Shown: in pieces, positions 1 through 6,979 of the stretch
Position numbering within the stretch: the stretch's first letter is position 1
How the letters are laid out: the number at the start of each line of letters is the position of its first letter
DNA from: an uncultured Corynebacterium sp.
GTDB taxonomy: Bacteria; Actinomycetota; Actinomycetes; Mycobacteriales; Mycobacteriaceae
Assembly: GCA_943913645.1 (NCBI GenBank)
Contig: CALTYZ010000031.1
Span: 1 to 17,025, forward strand
DNA length: 17,025 nucleotides
Direction of reading: 5' to 3'
The notes under the pieces: generated by a model
Told to the model about the DNA's origin: nothing
Database searches by the model: none
The model's input: only the letters and a program-made list of their open reading frames with translations
Program-made: the position numbers and the translations under genes

Positions 1-51
<51 letters not shown>

Positions 52-85
52 GTTGCAGGCGGGTCATGCCCGCTGCACTCGGGAT

Positions 86-114
86 ATATTACCTACGCGT
101 TGCGCAGCGACCAA
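86..114 (-). promoter_or_regulatory. Promoter of the tRNA-Pro gene
   Basis: The minus strand shows TTGGTC (114-109) and TAATAT (91-86), separated by exactly 17 bp. Predicted transcription starts near 79, about 28 nt before mature tRNA base 1. This fits a housekeeping sigma-A promoter with a short 5' leader removed by RNase P. No other gene start lies between here and the metallophosphoesterase stop at 174. Confidence 0.6.
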
Positions 115-173
115 AACGCCAGCTCCGCCGGACGCAGGCGCCCTACACGGATCGGCCGTGCTGAGCGTGTGTG

Positions 174-1070
174 TTACCCCTGGCGCTCGCGCACCCGGAG
201 CAACGATGCCGACGGCGGGCAAAACACCCGCACTGGTGCGTACTTGGAGGTGCCCAGCCCGTTGGAGACCTCCATCCACATGTTCCCGTAGCGGTGCAAG
301 CCAGAGGCGCGTTTGCGGTCGATGTCTGCATTCGTCACAATTGCGCGTTGACCAGGCAGGCAGATCTGCCCGCCGTGGGTGTGGCCGGCAAGTGCCAGTT
401 GGTAGCCGTCTGCGGCGAATGAATCGAGTACTCGCCGGTAGGGGGCGTGCAGCAGCCCGATCGACAGGTCTGCGTCCGGGTTCGGTGGCCCGGCAATCGT
501 TGTGTAGTCGTCCAAATCGTGGTGGGGGTCGTCCACCCCAGCTAGCGCCAGACGCACCCCGGATGCTTTGAACTCTAACCGGGTGTGGGTGGCATCGCGC
601 CACCCGCGCTCAATGAACGCGGCGCGCATTCCTTGCCAGGGCAGATCCACATAGGATGGTTCACGTTTGCTGTCGAGCAAATATTTCACCGGGTTGACCG
701 GCTGCGGCGCCCAGTAGTCGTTGGTGCCGAACACGAACGCGCCGGGGCGTTCAAGCAGTGGCCCGAGCGCATCAAGTACCCATGGCACTGCTTGTTCGTC
801 TGACAAATTGTCGCCGGTGTTGATCACCAGGTCCGGCTCGAGCGCGTCGAGCGCAGAGACCCATGCCACCTTGCGTTGCTGCCCTGGGATCATGTGCAGG
901 TCACTCAGGTGCAAGATGGTGAACGCTTCGCGCTCCCCGCGCAGCGTACCGGGGGCGAGGAGTGCAAGCTCGTAGGTTTTCAGGGTGAAGTTGCGCAGTG
1001 CAAACGAGGTGTAGGCGAGCGTCGATGCGCACAGTGCGCTAGCGGCGGCGAGGGTGCGCGATGTTTTCAT
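174..1070 (-). CDS. Membrane-anchored metallophosphoesterase (Rv3683-type)
   Basis: A 298-aa calcineurin-like phosphoesterase. Metal-binding motifs appear in order: D57-L-H59 in HLSDLH, G86-D87, G115-T-N117-D118 in place of the usual GNHE/GNHD, H208, and G229-H230-T-H232 in AGHTHGG. A hydrophobic N-terminus (about residues 7-25) suggests a signal anchor that places the domain outside the membrane. The substrate cannot be read from sequence. The family includes phosphodiesterases and lipid-headgroup hydrolases of the YkuE/YaeI type. I chose the ATG at 1070 because a TAGAAT box sits exactly 7 nt upstream, which suggests a leaderless message; a TTG at 1091 would extend the protein by 7 aa. In M. 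tuberculosis an equivalent gene lies beside ponA2. Here a GatB/YqeY gene separates the two. Confidence 0.88.
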   Translation of the reverse strand: MKTSRTLAAASALCASTLAYTSFALRNFTLKTYELALLAPGTLRGEREAFTILHLSDLHMIPGQQRKVAWVSALDALEPDLVINTGDNLSDEQAVPWVLDALGPLLERPGAFVFGTNDYWAPQPVNPVKYLLDSKREPSYVDLPWQGMRAAFIERGWRDATHTRLEFKASGVRLALAGVDDPHHDLDDYTTIAGPPNPDADLSIGLLHAPYRRVLDSFAADGYQLALAGHTHGGQICLPGQRAIVTNADIDRKRASGLHRYGNMWMEVSNGLGTSKYAPVRVFCPPSASLLRVRERQG

Positions 1071-1077
1071 CCGGCTA

Positions 1078-1083
1078 ATTCTA
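1078..1083 (-). promoter_or_regulatory. -10 element, leaderless start of metallophosphoesterase
   Basis: TAGAAT on the minus strand fits the corynebacterial -10 pattern TANANT. It is followed by 7 nt and then the ATG at 1070, so transcription would start at or next to the A of the start codon. No Shine-Dalgarno sequence is seen before this ATG. The -10 of the divergent gene lies 9 bp away (1093-1098), so the two promoters must share or exclude polymerase. Confidence 0.5.
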
Positions 1084-1092
1084 CTGCTCAAG

Positions 1093-1098
1093 TACGCT
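1093..1098 (+). promoter_or_regulatory. -10 element, leaderless start of GatB/YqeY gene
   Basis: TACGCT (TANNNT) is followed by CGGTTTC (7 nt) and the ATG at 1106. There is no purine-rich ribosome binding site between them, which fits a leaderless transcript. The -35 region would fall inside the 5' end of the divergent metallophosphoesterase gene. Confidence 0.45.
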
Positions 1099-1105
1099 CG
1101 GTTTC

Positions 1106-1564
1106 ATGAGTGAGTTGAAAGAGCAAATCCGCGCTGACTTGAAAGACGCAATGAAGGCGAAGGACAAGAAGCGCACCGGCACAATCCGCATGCTGCTTGC
1201 TGCCATCCAGCACGCGGAAACAGAAGGTGCGAAGCACGAACTCACCGATGAGGATGTGCTGAGTATCATCGCCCGCGAAATCAAAAAGCGTCGTGAGTCG
1301 GCCGAGATTTATCAGACCAACGGCCGCGAAGACCTCGCCGCAGCCGAACGTGGTGAGGCCGCGATTTTGGAGCAGTACCAACCGCAGCAGCTCACTGACG
1401 ATGAGCTTGCTTCGCTTGTTGACGCCACCGTTACCGCCCTTGGCGCCACCTCCATGGCCCAGATGGGTCAGGTGATGAAGGCGGCGAGTGAGCAGGCGGC
1501 CGGGCGGGTGGATGGCAAGCGCCTGTCCACCGTGGTCAAGGCGCGCCTGTCCAACGCGGGCTAA
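1106..1564 (+). CDS. GatB/YqeY domain protein
   Basis: A 152-aa protein with the full-length YqeY layout. An N-terminal helical region reads LKEQIRADLKDAMKAKDKKR and then TIRMLLAAIQHAE. A central stretch has DVLSIIAREIKKRRESAEIY and a QYQPQQLTDDEL segment, and the C-terminus contains MAQMGQVMKA and DGKRLSTVVKARL. The fold is shared with the tRNA-binding tail of the GatB amidotransferase subunit. The free-standing protein is proposed to act on tRNA or translation, but its reaction is not established. The gene ends 4 bp from the convergent penicillin-binding protein gene (stop at 1569), with no visible terminator between them. Confidence 0.9.
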   Translation: MSELKEQIRADLKDAMKAKDKKRTGTIRMLLAAIQHAETEGAKHELTDEDVLSIIAREIKKRRESAEIYQTNGREDLAAAERGEAAILEQYQPQQLTDDELASLVDATVTALGATSMAQMGQVMKAASEQAAGRVDGKRLSTVVKARLSNAG

Positions 1565-1568
1565 TTCG

Positions 1569-4049
1569 CTAGCGGAACAGCTCTTCTAACTCGTCGGCCA
1601 CGTCATTAATATGGCGCTCGAAGTCATCCAATTCAGATGGGTCGGGTGTCACTGGGCGAGGTATGCGTGGGGGGCGTGGTTCGCGCGGCTCGCGGGGGTC
1701 ACGCCGATCACGTGGGTCCCGGGGGTCTTCCTCGTCGTCAGGTGCGCTGGTTGTGGGGGTTGCCGTGGTGGTTGCCGGGCTGCCATCAGCGACGTTGAGA
1801 GTGATGACGGAGCCGCGTCCCAGGTTCGCATCTGCTGGCACGGCGGACACGACCGTATCGCGCGGCGCGCCGTTGCCGAAGACCGTGGTCAACGTCACGG
1901 TAAAGCCTTGGGATTCGAGCTTCGCGCGCGCGATTGCGCTGGGGAGCCCAACGACTTCATCGAGCGCAGCACGGCGTGTGCCGCGGTCAAAGATCGGGGG
2001 TGCAGCCGGCAGGCCGGCCGACTCGGCTCCTGGTATGTTCTTCGCGGTTTGGAACCAGGTGTCGGCCGCTTCGTTACCGCCGAACAGGTTGCCCGCTGGG
2101 CACTGGCGCACCGGTGCCGAGCACAGTGGGCTGGTTTGGGTGCCATCGTTGAAGATGTACGTTGCCGCGGCAAAGTTGCGGGTAAAGCCGATAAACGCCG
2201 AGGATTGGTGCGACTCGGTCGTACCGGTCTTCGCAGCCACCGGGCCTGACCACCCGTTTGCGTCAGCTGCCCGCTGCGCGGTGCCCTCTTTTGAGTCGCT
2301 GGCCATGCCCTGTGCGAGCGCGGCGGCGACCTGCGGGTCAACCACCTGCTCGCAGGCTGGCCGGTCAATGAAGACTTCTTGGCCGAACTTGTCGGTCACG
2401 CTGCGTACCGGATTCGGTTCGCACCAGCGCCCGTCGGAGACGACGGTGGCGCCAACGTTGGAAAGTTCTAAGGCGTTGACCGGGGTCGGGCCGAGGGTGA
2501 ACGCGCCCATGTTTTCGTCTTCAGCTGCGGCGACGATAGAGCGGCCATCCCCAAAGGAGCCGTCTTGCGTGTACGAGCGCAGGCCTAAACGCACCGCCAT
2601 GTCGACCGTTTCGTCAACACCGACCTGTTGGATCAGCTCAATAAAGGTGGTGTTCGGTGATTGGGCCAGCGCCTCGCGCAGTGTCAGCCGAGGCTCGTAT
2701 TTGCCGGTGTTTTCCACACAGTAGGCATCAGGTGGGCAGTCCTGCGCGCCGCCTTTGCCCATCCCGTAGACGACGGAACGCTCTGGGACTTCAAGCATCG
2801 TGTCCAAACCGTAGCCTTGTTCAAGTGCGGCACCGGCGGTGAAAATCTTGAACACGGATCCTGCGCCGTTGCCTACCAGTGAGGTCGGCTGCGGCAGCAT
2901 TGTCTGGCCTTTTTCAAGTTCAAGACCGTAGTAGCGCGAAGACACCATGGCGGTGATCTCGCGTGAATCAGTGCCCGGCTGCACTACGTTGAGTACCTGC
3001 GCCACCCCGGGGGTTTCAGGGTTGACGTTGGCGCGCACCGCTTCGGTGGCGACGTCTTGAATGTGTGGCTGCAGCGTGGTGGTGATGGTGTAGGAGCCGT
3101 GTTCGATCTCTTCTTGGCTCAGCCCTTTGCTTGCGAGGTAGCGCAGGGCGTAGTCGCAGAAGAATCCACGGTTGCCGGCGGCGATGCAGCCGTCTGGAAG
3201 CAGCTTGGGCTCAGGCAGAATCCCCAGGGGGGTGCCGATGAAGTGATCGGCCTCTTCTTGTGGCAAATAGCCCTGAGAAGCCATGTTTTGCAGCACGATA
3301 TTGCGGCGCTGCGTTGCCCCTTCCGGGTTGGTATACGGGTTGAGGTATTCCACAGACTGCAGCAAGCCCACGAGAAGCGCGGCCTGGCCGGGGTTGAGCT
3401 CATGGGCCGAGGTGTCGTAGTAGGTCTGCGCAGCCGCCTCGATGCCATACGCGTGATTGCCGAAGGAGACGAGGTTGAGATACCTGGTGAGGATGTCGTC
3501 TTTCTCAAGGGTTTTATCCAGATCAGACGCCATGCGCATTTCGCGCAGCTTGCGCGGAATGGACTGTTCAGTGGCTGCTTGGGCGTCTTCGTCTGATTCT
3601 GCATCCACGAGCCACAGGTAGTTCTTCACATACTGCTGGTTAATTGTCGACGCGCCCTGTTCCACCCCGCCGGCGAGCAGGTTGGTGACGATGGCGCGGG
3701 CAAAGCCCTGCATGTCAACGCCTTCATGCTCATAAAAGCGGCGGTCTTCGGTTGACACCAGTGCATGCTTCACATGGTCGGAGATTGCCTCGCTGGGCAC
3801 TTCATAGCGGCGCTGGTTGTAAATCCACGCCATGGGGGTGCCGTTTGCGTCGGTGATGGTGGTTACCCCCGGTACCTCTCCATCGGACATATCGAGTAGG
3901 TTCGATCGCATCGTCTCGTCTGTGCGTGCTACTGCTAGGCCGCCGAGACCGGCGACGGGGGCAATGCACAAGGCGAACGCGAGACCAGCCGCGACCATGG
4001 CGGCAAGCAGTTTTCCTATGGAGCTCAGGGCAGACACGTAACTCACCAT
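1569..4049 (-). CDS. ponA2: Bifunctional penicillin-binding protein with PASTA domain (PonA2 type)
   Basis: A class A PBP of 826 aa that polymerises and crosslinks peptidoglycan. One membrane anchor (about 12-38) precedes a GT51 glycosyltransferase domain. That domain has catalytic E101 in STEDRRFYEHEG, GASTINQQ (132-139), RKLREMRMA (166-174) and ILTRYLN (186-192). The transpeptidase has nucleophile S398 in SVFK, S464-P-N466 and K607-T-G-T. A single PASTA domain spans about 691-756. The tail (757-826) is Thr/Ser/Pro-rich, then a run of DPR/EPR/RDP units, then an acidic helix. Paired extracytoplasmic cysteines (288/298, 438/444, 543/566, 643/650) suggest disulfides. I chose the ATG at 4049 because GAGAGG lies about 9 nt upstream. 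Upstream in-frame codons would add a non-conserved 48-aa extension. The PASTA domain and the neighbouring whiB4-like gene support PonA2 over PonA1. Confidence 0.93.
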   Translation of the reverse strand: MVSYVSALSSIGKLLAAMVAAGLAFALCIAPVAGLGGLAVARTDETMRSNLLDMSDGEVPGVTTITDANGTPMAWIYNQRRYEVPSEAISDHVKHALVSTEDRRFYEHEGVDMQGFARAIVTNLLAGGVEQGASTINQQYVKNYLWLVDAESDEDAQAATEQSIPRKLREMRMASDLDKTLEKDDILTRYLNLVSFGNHAYGIEAAAQTYYDTSAHELNPGQAALLVGLLQSVEYLNPYTNPEGATQRRNIVLQNMASQGYLPQEEADHFIGTPLGILPEPKLLPDGCIAAGNRGFFCDYALRYLASKGLSQEEIEHGSYTITTTLQPHIQDVATEAVRANVNPETPGVAQVLNVVQPGTDSREITAMVSSRYYGLELEKGQTMLPQPTSLVGNGAGSVFKIFTAGAALEQGYGLDTMLEVPERSVVYGMGKGGAQDCPPDAYCVENTGKYEPRLTLREALAQSPNTTFIELIQQVGVDETVDMAVRLGLRSYTQDGSFGDGRSIVAAAEDENMGAFTLGPTPVNALELSNVGATVVSDGRWCEPNPVRSVTDKFGQEVFIDRPACEQVVDPQVAAALAQGMASDSKEGTAQRAADANGWSGPVAAKTGTTESHQSSAFIGFTRNFAAATYIFNDGTQTSPLCSAPVRQCPAGNLFGGNEAADTWFQTAKNIPGAESAGLPAAPPIFDRGTRRAALDEVVGLPSAIARAKLESQGFTVTLTTVFGNGAPRDTVVSAVPADANLGRGSVITLNVADGSPATTTATPTTSAPDDEEDPRDPRDRRDPREPREPRPPRIPRPVTPDPSELDDFERHINDVADELEELFR

Positions 4050-4092
4050 AAATGATCGCCTCTCGCTGGGGACTGAGTTTTCCCCCCAATTC

Positions 4093-4108
4093 TGTGATGC
4101 GTTCGACA
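4093..4108 (+). promoter_or_regulatory. Weak GlxR/Crp-like site
   Basis: TGTGATGCGTTCGACA matches 8 of the 10 conserved positions of the Crp-type consensus TGTGA-N6-TCACA. It begins 28 bp before a better match (4121-4136), in the 217-bp region between ponA2 and the whcA-like gene. On its own it would not be convincing; the pairing is what makes it worth recording. Confidence 0.25.
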
Positions 4109-4120
4109 ATAACCGAGGCT

Positions 4121-4136
4121 TGTGAATAGACTTACA
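4121..4136 (+). promoter_or_regulatory. Candidate GlxR (Crp-type) operator between ponA2 and whcA
   Basis: TGTGAATAGACTTACA matches 9 of the 10 conserved positions of TGTGA-N6-TCACA, the site recognised by GlxR. It lies 72 bp upstream of the ponA2 start and 130 bp upstream of whcA, so it could control either gene. GlxR is encoded in this window at 6169-6852. The remaining intergenic sequence (4137-4266) shows no convincing promoter hexamer pair for whcA. Confidence 0.4.
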
Positions 4137-4266
4137 TGCGTAACACATGCTGTTGTCGGGGAGATAAACCAGGTCGAGGGGTAACGACGACATCTGTCAA
4201 TAACGCCTGATCCCCGGCAAGGATCCGCCTGATGCGCGGAAGAAAGTTCTTGAAGGAGCACGTTTT

Positions 4267-4620
4267 ATGACCGCAACGCTCGGACGCAACGCTTCGGCCC
4301 TACCCACCACCTCACGCAAGTGCAATGCTGCTGGGGATCTTGTTTTTGACCGGGGGGAATGGGTGACTCAAGCGCAGTGCCGGTCGGGCGATCCGGACGC
4401 GTTGTTTGTGCGTGGCGCGGAGCAGCGCAAAGCGGCGGCTGTGTGCCGCCGGTGCCCGGTGCTGTTAGAGTGCCGCGCTGACGCACTTGATAATAGGGTG
4501 GAATTCGGTGTGTGGGGTGGCCTGACGGAGCGTCAGCGCCGCGCTGTGTTGCGCAAGAACCCGCACGTGACCGACTGGGCGGCCCACCTCGCCGCCGGAG
4601 GTGAGATCGAAGGGCTCTAA
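4267..4620 (+). CDS. whcA: WhiB-family Fe-S transcriptional regulator (WhiB4/WhcA-like)
   Basis: A 117-aa Wbl protein. Four cysteines spaced for a [4Fe-4S] cluster (C38, C60, C63, C69; pattern C-x21-C-x2-C-x5-C) are followed by the turn GVWGG (81-85) and a basic C-terminal segment, LTERQRRAVLRK, typical of DNA contact. An extra cysteine, C19, lies upstream. A good ribosome site, GAAGGAG, ends 8 nt before the ATG. The position next to ponA2 and the RidA/metallo-beta-lactamase/crp block equals that of M. tuberculosis whiB4 (Rv3681c) and C. glutamicum whcA. In those organisms the protein senses oxidative stress, so a similar role is inferred here. Candidate Crp-type sites lie upstream. Confidence 0.92.
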   Translation: MTATLGRNASALPTTSRKCNAAGDLVFDRGEWVTQAQCRSGDPDALFVRGAEQRKAAAVCRRCPVLLECRADALDNRVEFGVWGGLTERQRRAVLRKNPHVTDWAAHLAAGGEIEGL

Positions 4621-4658
4621 CCGTCGCCTCGCAGGCGCATCACAGTACCGGGGAGCGG

Positions 4659-4664
4659 TAGGGT
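4659..4664 (+). promoter_or_regulatory. -10 element, leaderless start of DUF4177 gene
   Basis: TAGGGT is followed by 7 nt and the ATG at 4672. It forms the right end of a small inverted repeat, TACCG-GGGAG-CGGTA (4646-4660). The metallo-beta-lactamase gene has nearly the same element (GCGGTAGGGT, then 7 nt, then ATG). This suggests that both genes are transcribed as leaderless messages from similar promoters. AGGG at 4665-4668 lies too close to the ATG to serve as a normal ribosome site. Confidence 0.5.
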
Positions 4665-4671
4665 AGGGCCT

Positions 4672-4830
4672 ATGACCAAATGGGAATATGCCACCGTGCC
4701 GCTCCTTTCGCATGCCACTAAGCAAATCCTTGATACTTGGGGTGAAGACGGGTGGGAACTCGTCAGTGTCACTCCCGGACCGACAGCCGACAACGTCGTT
4801 GCCTACATGAAGCGTGAGGTAAACGCATGA
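4672..4830 (+). CDS. DUF4177-type small protein (Rv3678A-like)
   Basis: A 52-aa protein starting MTKWEYATVPLL and containing GEDGWELVSVTPGP and VVAYMKREVNA. The W-E-Y-x-T start and the D-G-W-E-L-V turn are the hallmark of the DUF4177 fold, a short beta-hairpin/helix protein of unknown function. Its stop overlaps the start of the RidA-like gene (ATGA at 4827-4830), so the two are probably translationally coupled. The same pair occurs next to crp in mycobacteria. Confidence 0.85.
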   Translation: MTKWEYATVPLLSHATKQILDTWGEDGWELVSVTPGPTADNVVAYMKREVNA

Positions 4831-5306
4831 CAACCCAATCTTCACAGCCCGGACAATGGACCAAACGCCTTCAGGAGCTGGGAATCGAGCTTCCGCAGGT
4901 TGCTGCCCCGGTCGCCGCGTACGTTCCTGCAGTGCAAACCGGTAACCAGGTGTGGACATCGGGCCAGCTCCCATATGTGGATGGCGCATTGCCGCACACG
5001 GGCAAAGTCGGCGCGGAGGTGACGCAAGAGCAGGGCTATCACTGCGCCCGGATCGCGCTGTTCAACGCTTTAGCTGCTGTTGACGCGCTCGTTGGCCTGG
5101 ACAACGTCGCTCGTGTGCTCAAAATAGTGGGCTATGTAGCCTCCGATCCCGCATTCACCGGCCAGCCGGCGGTGATCAATGGTGCTTCTGACGCGGTGAA
5201 GGAAATCTTCGGCGCAGCTGGTGAGCACGCGCGTTCAGCTGTCGGTATGGCCGTGTTGCCGCTGGATACCCCGGTTGAGGTGGAACTCGTCGTAGAGCTG
5301 GCCTAA
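4827..5306 (+). CDS. RidA/YjgF/UK114-family protein
   Basis: A 159-aa protein of the longer RidA-like subgroup. It contains VWTSGQLPYVDGALPHTGKVG, a central helix LFNALAAVDALVGLDNVARVLKIVGYVAS, and the C-terminal HARSAVGMAVLPLDTPVEVELVVELA. The R in HARSAVG aligns with the arginine that RidA enzymes use to hydrolyse reactive enamine/imine intermediates from pyridoxal-phosphate enzymes. That chemistry is possible, but this subgroup is not biochemically defined. It starts at an ATGA overlap with the DUF4177 gene. The metallo-beta-lactamase gene follows 41 bp later with its own promoter. Confidence 0.9.
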   Translation: MTTQSSQPGQWTKRLQELGIELPQVAAPVAAYVPAVQTGNQVWTSGQLPYVDGALPHTGKVGAEVTQEQGYHCARIALFNALAAVDALVGLDNVARVLKIVGYVASDPAFTGQPAVINGASDAVKEIFGAAGEHARSAVGMAVLPLDTPVEVELVVELA

Positions 5307-5318
5307 CGCGGCGTTTTG

Positions 5319-5337
5319 CTACCGCGTCACGCGGTAG
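5319..5337. promoter_or_regulatory. Perfect 19-bp palindrome overlapping a promoter (candidate operator)
   Basis: CTACCGCGTCACGCGGTAG has perfect 9-bp arms around a single central C. A one-base loop and the lack of a following T tract argue against a terminator hairpin. Its right arm covers the first three bases of the -10 box TAGGGT (5335-5340) of the metallo-beta-lactamase gene, where a dimeric repressor would block transcription. Confidence 0.55.
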
Positions 5338-5340
5338 GGT
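5335..5340 (+). promoter_or_regulatory. -10 element, leaderless start of metallo-beta-lactamase gene
   Basis: TAGGGT is followed by GGGAGGC (7 nt) and the ATG at 5348. GGGAGG could act as a ribosome site only if transcription began further upstream; its spacing of 1 nt to the ATG is too short. The leaderless reading matches the DUF4177 promoter, which has the same GCGGTAGGGT sequence. Confidence 0.5.
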
Positions 5341-5347
5341 GGGAGGC

Positions 5348-6172
5348 ATGAAGCATCCTGCTTACAGTCAGCTGCGTCAGGTCACGCCGTCGGCAGCCGT
5401 AGTGTTAGCCCCCAACCCCAGCTACGCGGCGCTGGAGGGCACCAATTCATGGGTGGTCAGAAGTCCGGAGGACGCGAGCAGTATCGTGATCGATCCGGGC
5501 CCGGCTGATGAGGGCCATCTCAATGTCCTGCAGGCGAAAGCTGACAAAGTCGCGTTGATCCTGCTCACCCACCGTCACCATGACCATGCGGATGGGGCAG
5601 AGCGGTTTCGCCAGCTCACAGGTGCGCCGGTGCGTGCATTCGATCCGCAATACTGCCAGGGGGCTTCCCCGCTTGTCGACGGTGAGGTGATCAGCGTTGA
5701 CGGCATCACCCCAACCGTGAAGGTTGTTTCCACCCCGGGGCATACCCGCGATTCGGTGTGTTTCTACGTCTATAGTGAAGCCGCGGAAACCGGTGAGCTG
5801 GAAGGCATCATCACCGGTGACACGATTGCTGGGCGCCACACCACGATGATCTCGGAGACTGACGGCGACCTGGGCGCCTATCTTTCCTCTTTGGCGACCT
5901 TGGAAGAGCAGGGCAAGAATGTGACCCTGCTGCCAGGACACGGTCCGGAGGGGGCAGACCTTTCTGCCTACGCGCGCAAATATATTGACCGCCGCAACCA
6001 ACGCCTGGAACAGATCCGCGACGTGCTCGCAGCCCGCGGGGAAGCGCCCGACGCGATCACGGATGTGGGCACAGTCGTCGACGCGATTTACGACGATGTT
6101 GATCCGGTACTGCGCGGCGCTGCCGAGCAATCAACCCGGGTGGCGCTGCGCTACCTGCACGAACAGGGTTAG
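5348..6172 (+). CDS. Metallo-beta-lactamase-fold hydrolase (LACTB2-like, Rv3677c-type)
   Basis: A 274-aa protein. The metal-binding motif H-x-H-x-D-H is present as THRHHDHADG, followed by STPGHTRDSVCF, the bridging aspartate in IITGDTIAG, and the final histidine in LLPGHGPEG. A C-terminal helical region, YARKYIDRRNQRLEQIRDVL, matches the LACTB2/glyoxalase-II-like group, some members of which are ribonucleases and others thioester hydrolases. The real substrate is unknown. The ATG at 5348 is preferred over the in-frame GTG at 5339 because the GTG lies in the -10 box. The TAG stop overlaps the TAA stop of the convergent glxR gene within 4 bp. Confidence 0.88.
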   Translation: MKHPAYSQLRQVTPSAAVVLAPNPSYAALEGTNSWVVRSPEDASSIVIDPGPADEGHLNVLQAKADKVALILLTHRHHDHADGAERFRQLTGAPVRAFDPQYCQGASPLVDGEVISVDGITPTVKVVSTPGHTRDSVCFYVYSEAAETGELEGIITGDTIAGRHTTMISETDGDLGAYLSSLATLEEQGKNVTLLPGHGPEGADLSAYARKYIDRRNQRLEQIRDVLAARGEAPDAITDVGTVVDAIYDDVDPVLRGAAEQSTRVALRYLHEQG

Positions 6173-6852
6173 CGTGCGCGCCGGGCAAGGTGCTCGGTAT
6201 CAACAATGAGCACGCTTTTGCCCTCCAGGCGGATCCACCCACGGTGCGCGAACGTAGCAAGCGCTTTGTTCACGGTCTCGCGCGATGCTCCCACAAGTTG
6301 AGCGATCTCTTCCTGGGTGAGGTCATGGTTGACCCGCAGTGCCCCACCTTCTTGGGAGCCAAACCGGTTGGCGAGCTGCAGCAGCGTTTTTGCTACTCGG
6401 CCCGGGACATCGGTGAAGATCAGGTCTGCGAGTGAGGCGTTGGTGCGGCGCAAACGCCGCGCCAGTACCCGCAGCAGTTGCTGGGAGATCTCCGGGTGGT
6501 TTTCGATCCATGCTTTGAGCATGGCCGAGTCCATTGTGGCGGCCGTGACCTCGGTGACACACACTGCAGAGGAGGTGCGCGGGCCTGGGTCGAAGATGGA
6601 CAGCTCACCGAACATGTCTGATGGGCCCATGACCGATAGCAGGTTCTCGCGCCCATCGGGCGCGTGGCGGGCGAGTTTCACTTTGCCGGAAACAATGATG
6701 TAGAGGCGGTCGCCGGGATCGCCTTCGTCGAAAATCGTCATACCGCGGGGGAAAGTGACGGTTTCCATATCGGCGATGAGTGCGCTGACCGCATCGGGGT
6801 CCACTCCTTGGAAAATACCGGCCCGCGCAAGGGTCTCCTGCACGCCTTCCAT
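6169..6852 (-). CDS. glxR: cAMP-responsive global regulator GlxR (Crp/Fnr family)
   Basis: A 227-aa protein. The cyclic-nucleotide domain (about 15-125) has the phosphate-binding cassette FGELSIFDPGPRTSS (81-95), followed by a dimer helix near RVLARRLRRTNASL. A winged helix-turn-helix has recognition region LTQEEIAQLVGASRETVNKAL (178-198). The sequence is nearly identical from memory to C. glutamicum GlxR, from MEGVQE to DTEHLARRAR, so it should recognise TGTGA-N6-TCACA sites. The ATG at 6852 has GAGGGAGG upstream. Longer in-frame extensions are not part of the known protein. The upstream region (6853-7034) contains a nested dyad (6980-7013) but no strong GlxR site. A TATCCT box at 6973-6968 is a possible -10. 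Confidence 0.97.
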   Translation of the reverse strand: MEGVQETLARAGIFQGVDPDAVSALIADMETVTFPRGMTIFDEGDPGDRLYIIVSGKVKLARHAPDGRENLLSVMGPSDMFGELSIFDPGPRTSSAVCVTEVTAATMDSAMLKAWIENHPEISQQLLRVLARRLRRTNASLADLIFTDVPGRVAKTLLQLANRFGSQEGGALRVNHDLTQEEIAQLVGASRETVNKALATFAHRGWIRLEGKSVLIVDTEHLARRAR

Positions 6853-6979
6853 TGAACCTCCCTCGAACGACGGATATGAACATTTGGCATCACAGCCACA
6901 GAAACAGGCGCAGAAAAGCGGCGAGTGCCTGAGGAACGTGTTTTCATTCACTCAGGCCAGACATTTGAGGATAAAATCA

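Noticed and set aside
53..603. Overlapping open frames on both strands around the tRNA and the metallophosphoesterase 3' end
   Set aside because: They are low-complexity Arg/Pro/Ala translations that cross the tRNA promoter or lie opposite the conserved phosphoesterase. They have no supporting start signals.
1663..2724. A 353-codon open frame on the plus strand opposite the penicillin-binding protein gene
   Set aside because: Its translation is Arg/Ser/Pro-rich without any motif, and the opposite strand encodes a complete, motif-rich PBP. It is a GC-driven shadow frame.
4625..4637. CGCCT-CGC-AGGCG hairpin after whcA
   Set aside because: The stem is only 5 bp and no T tract follows, so it cannot be called a terminator.
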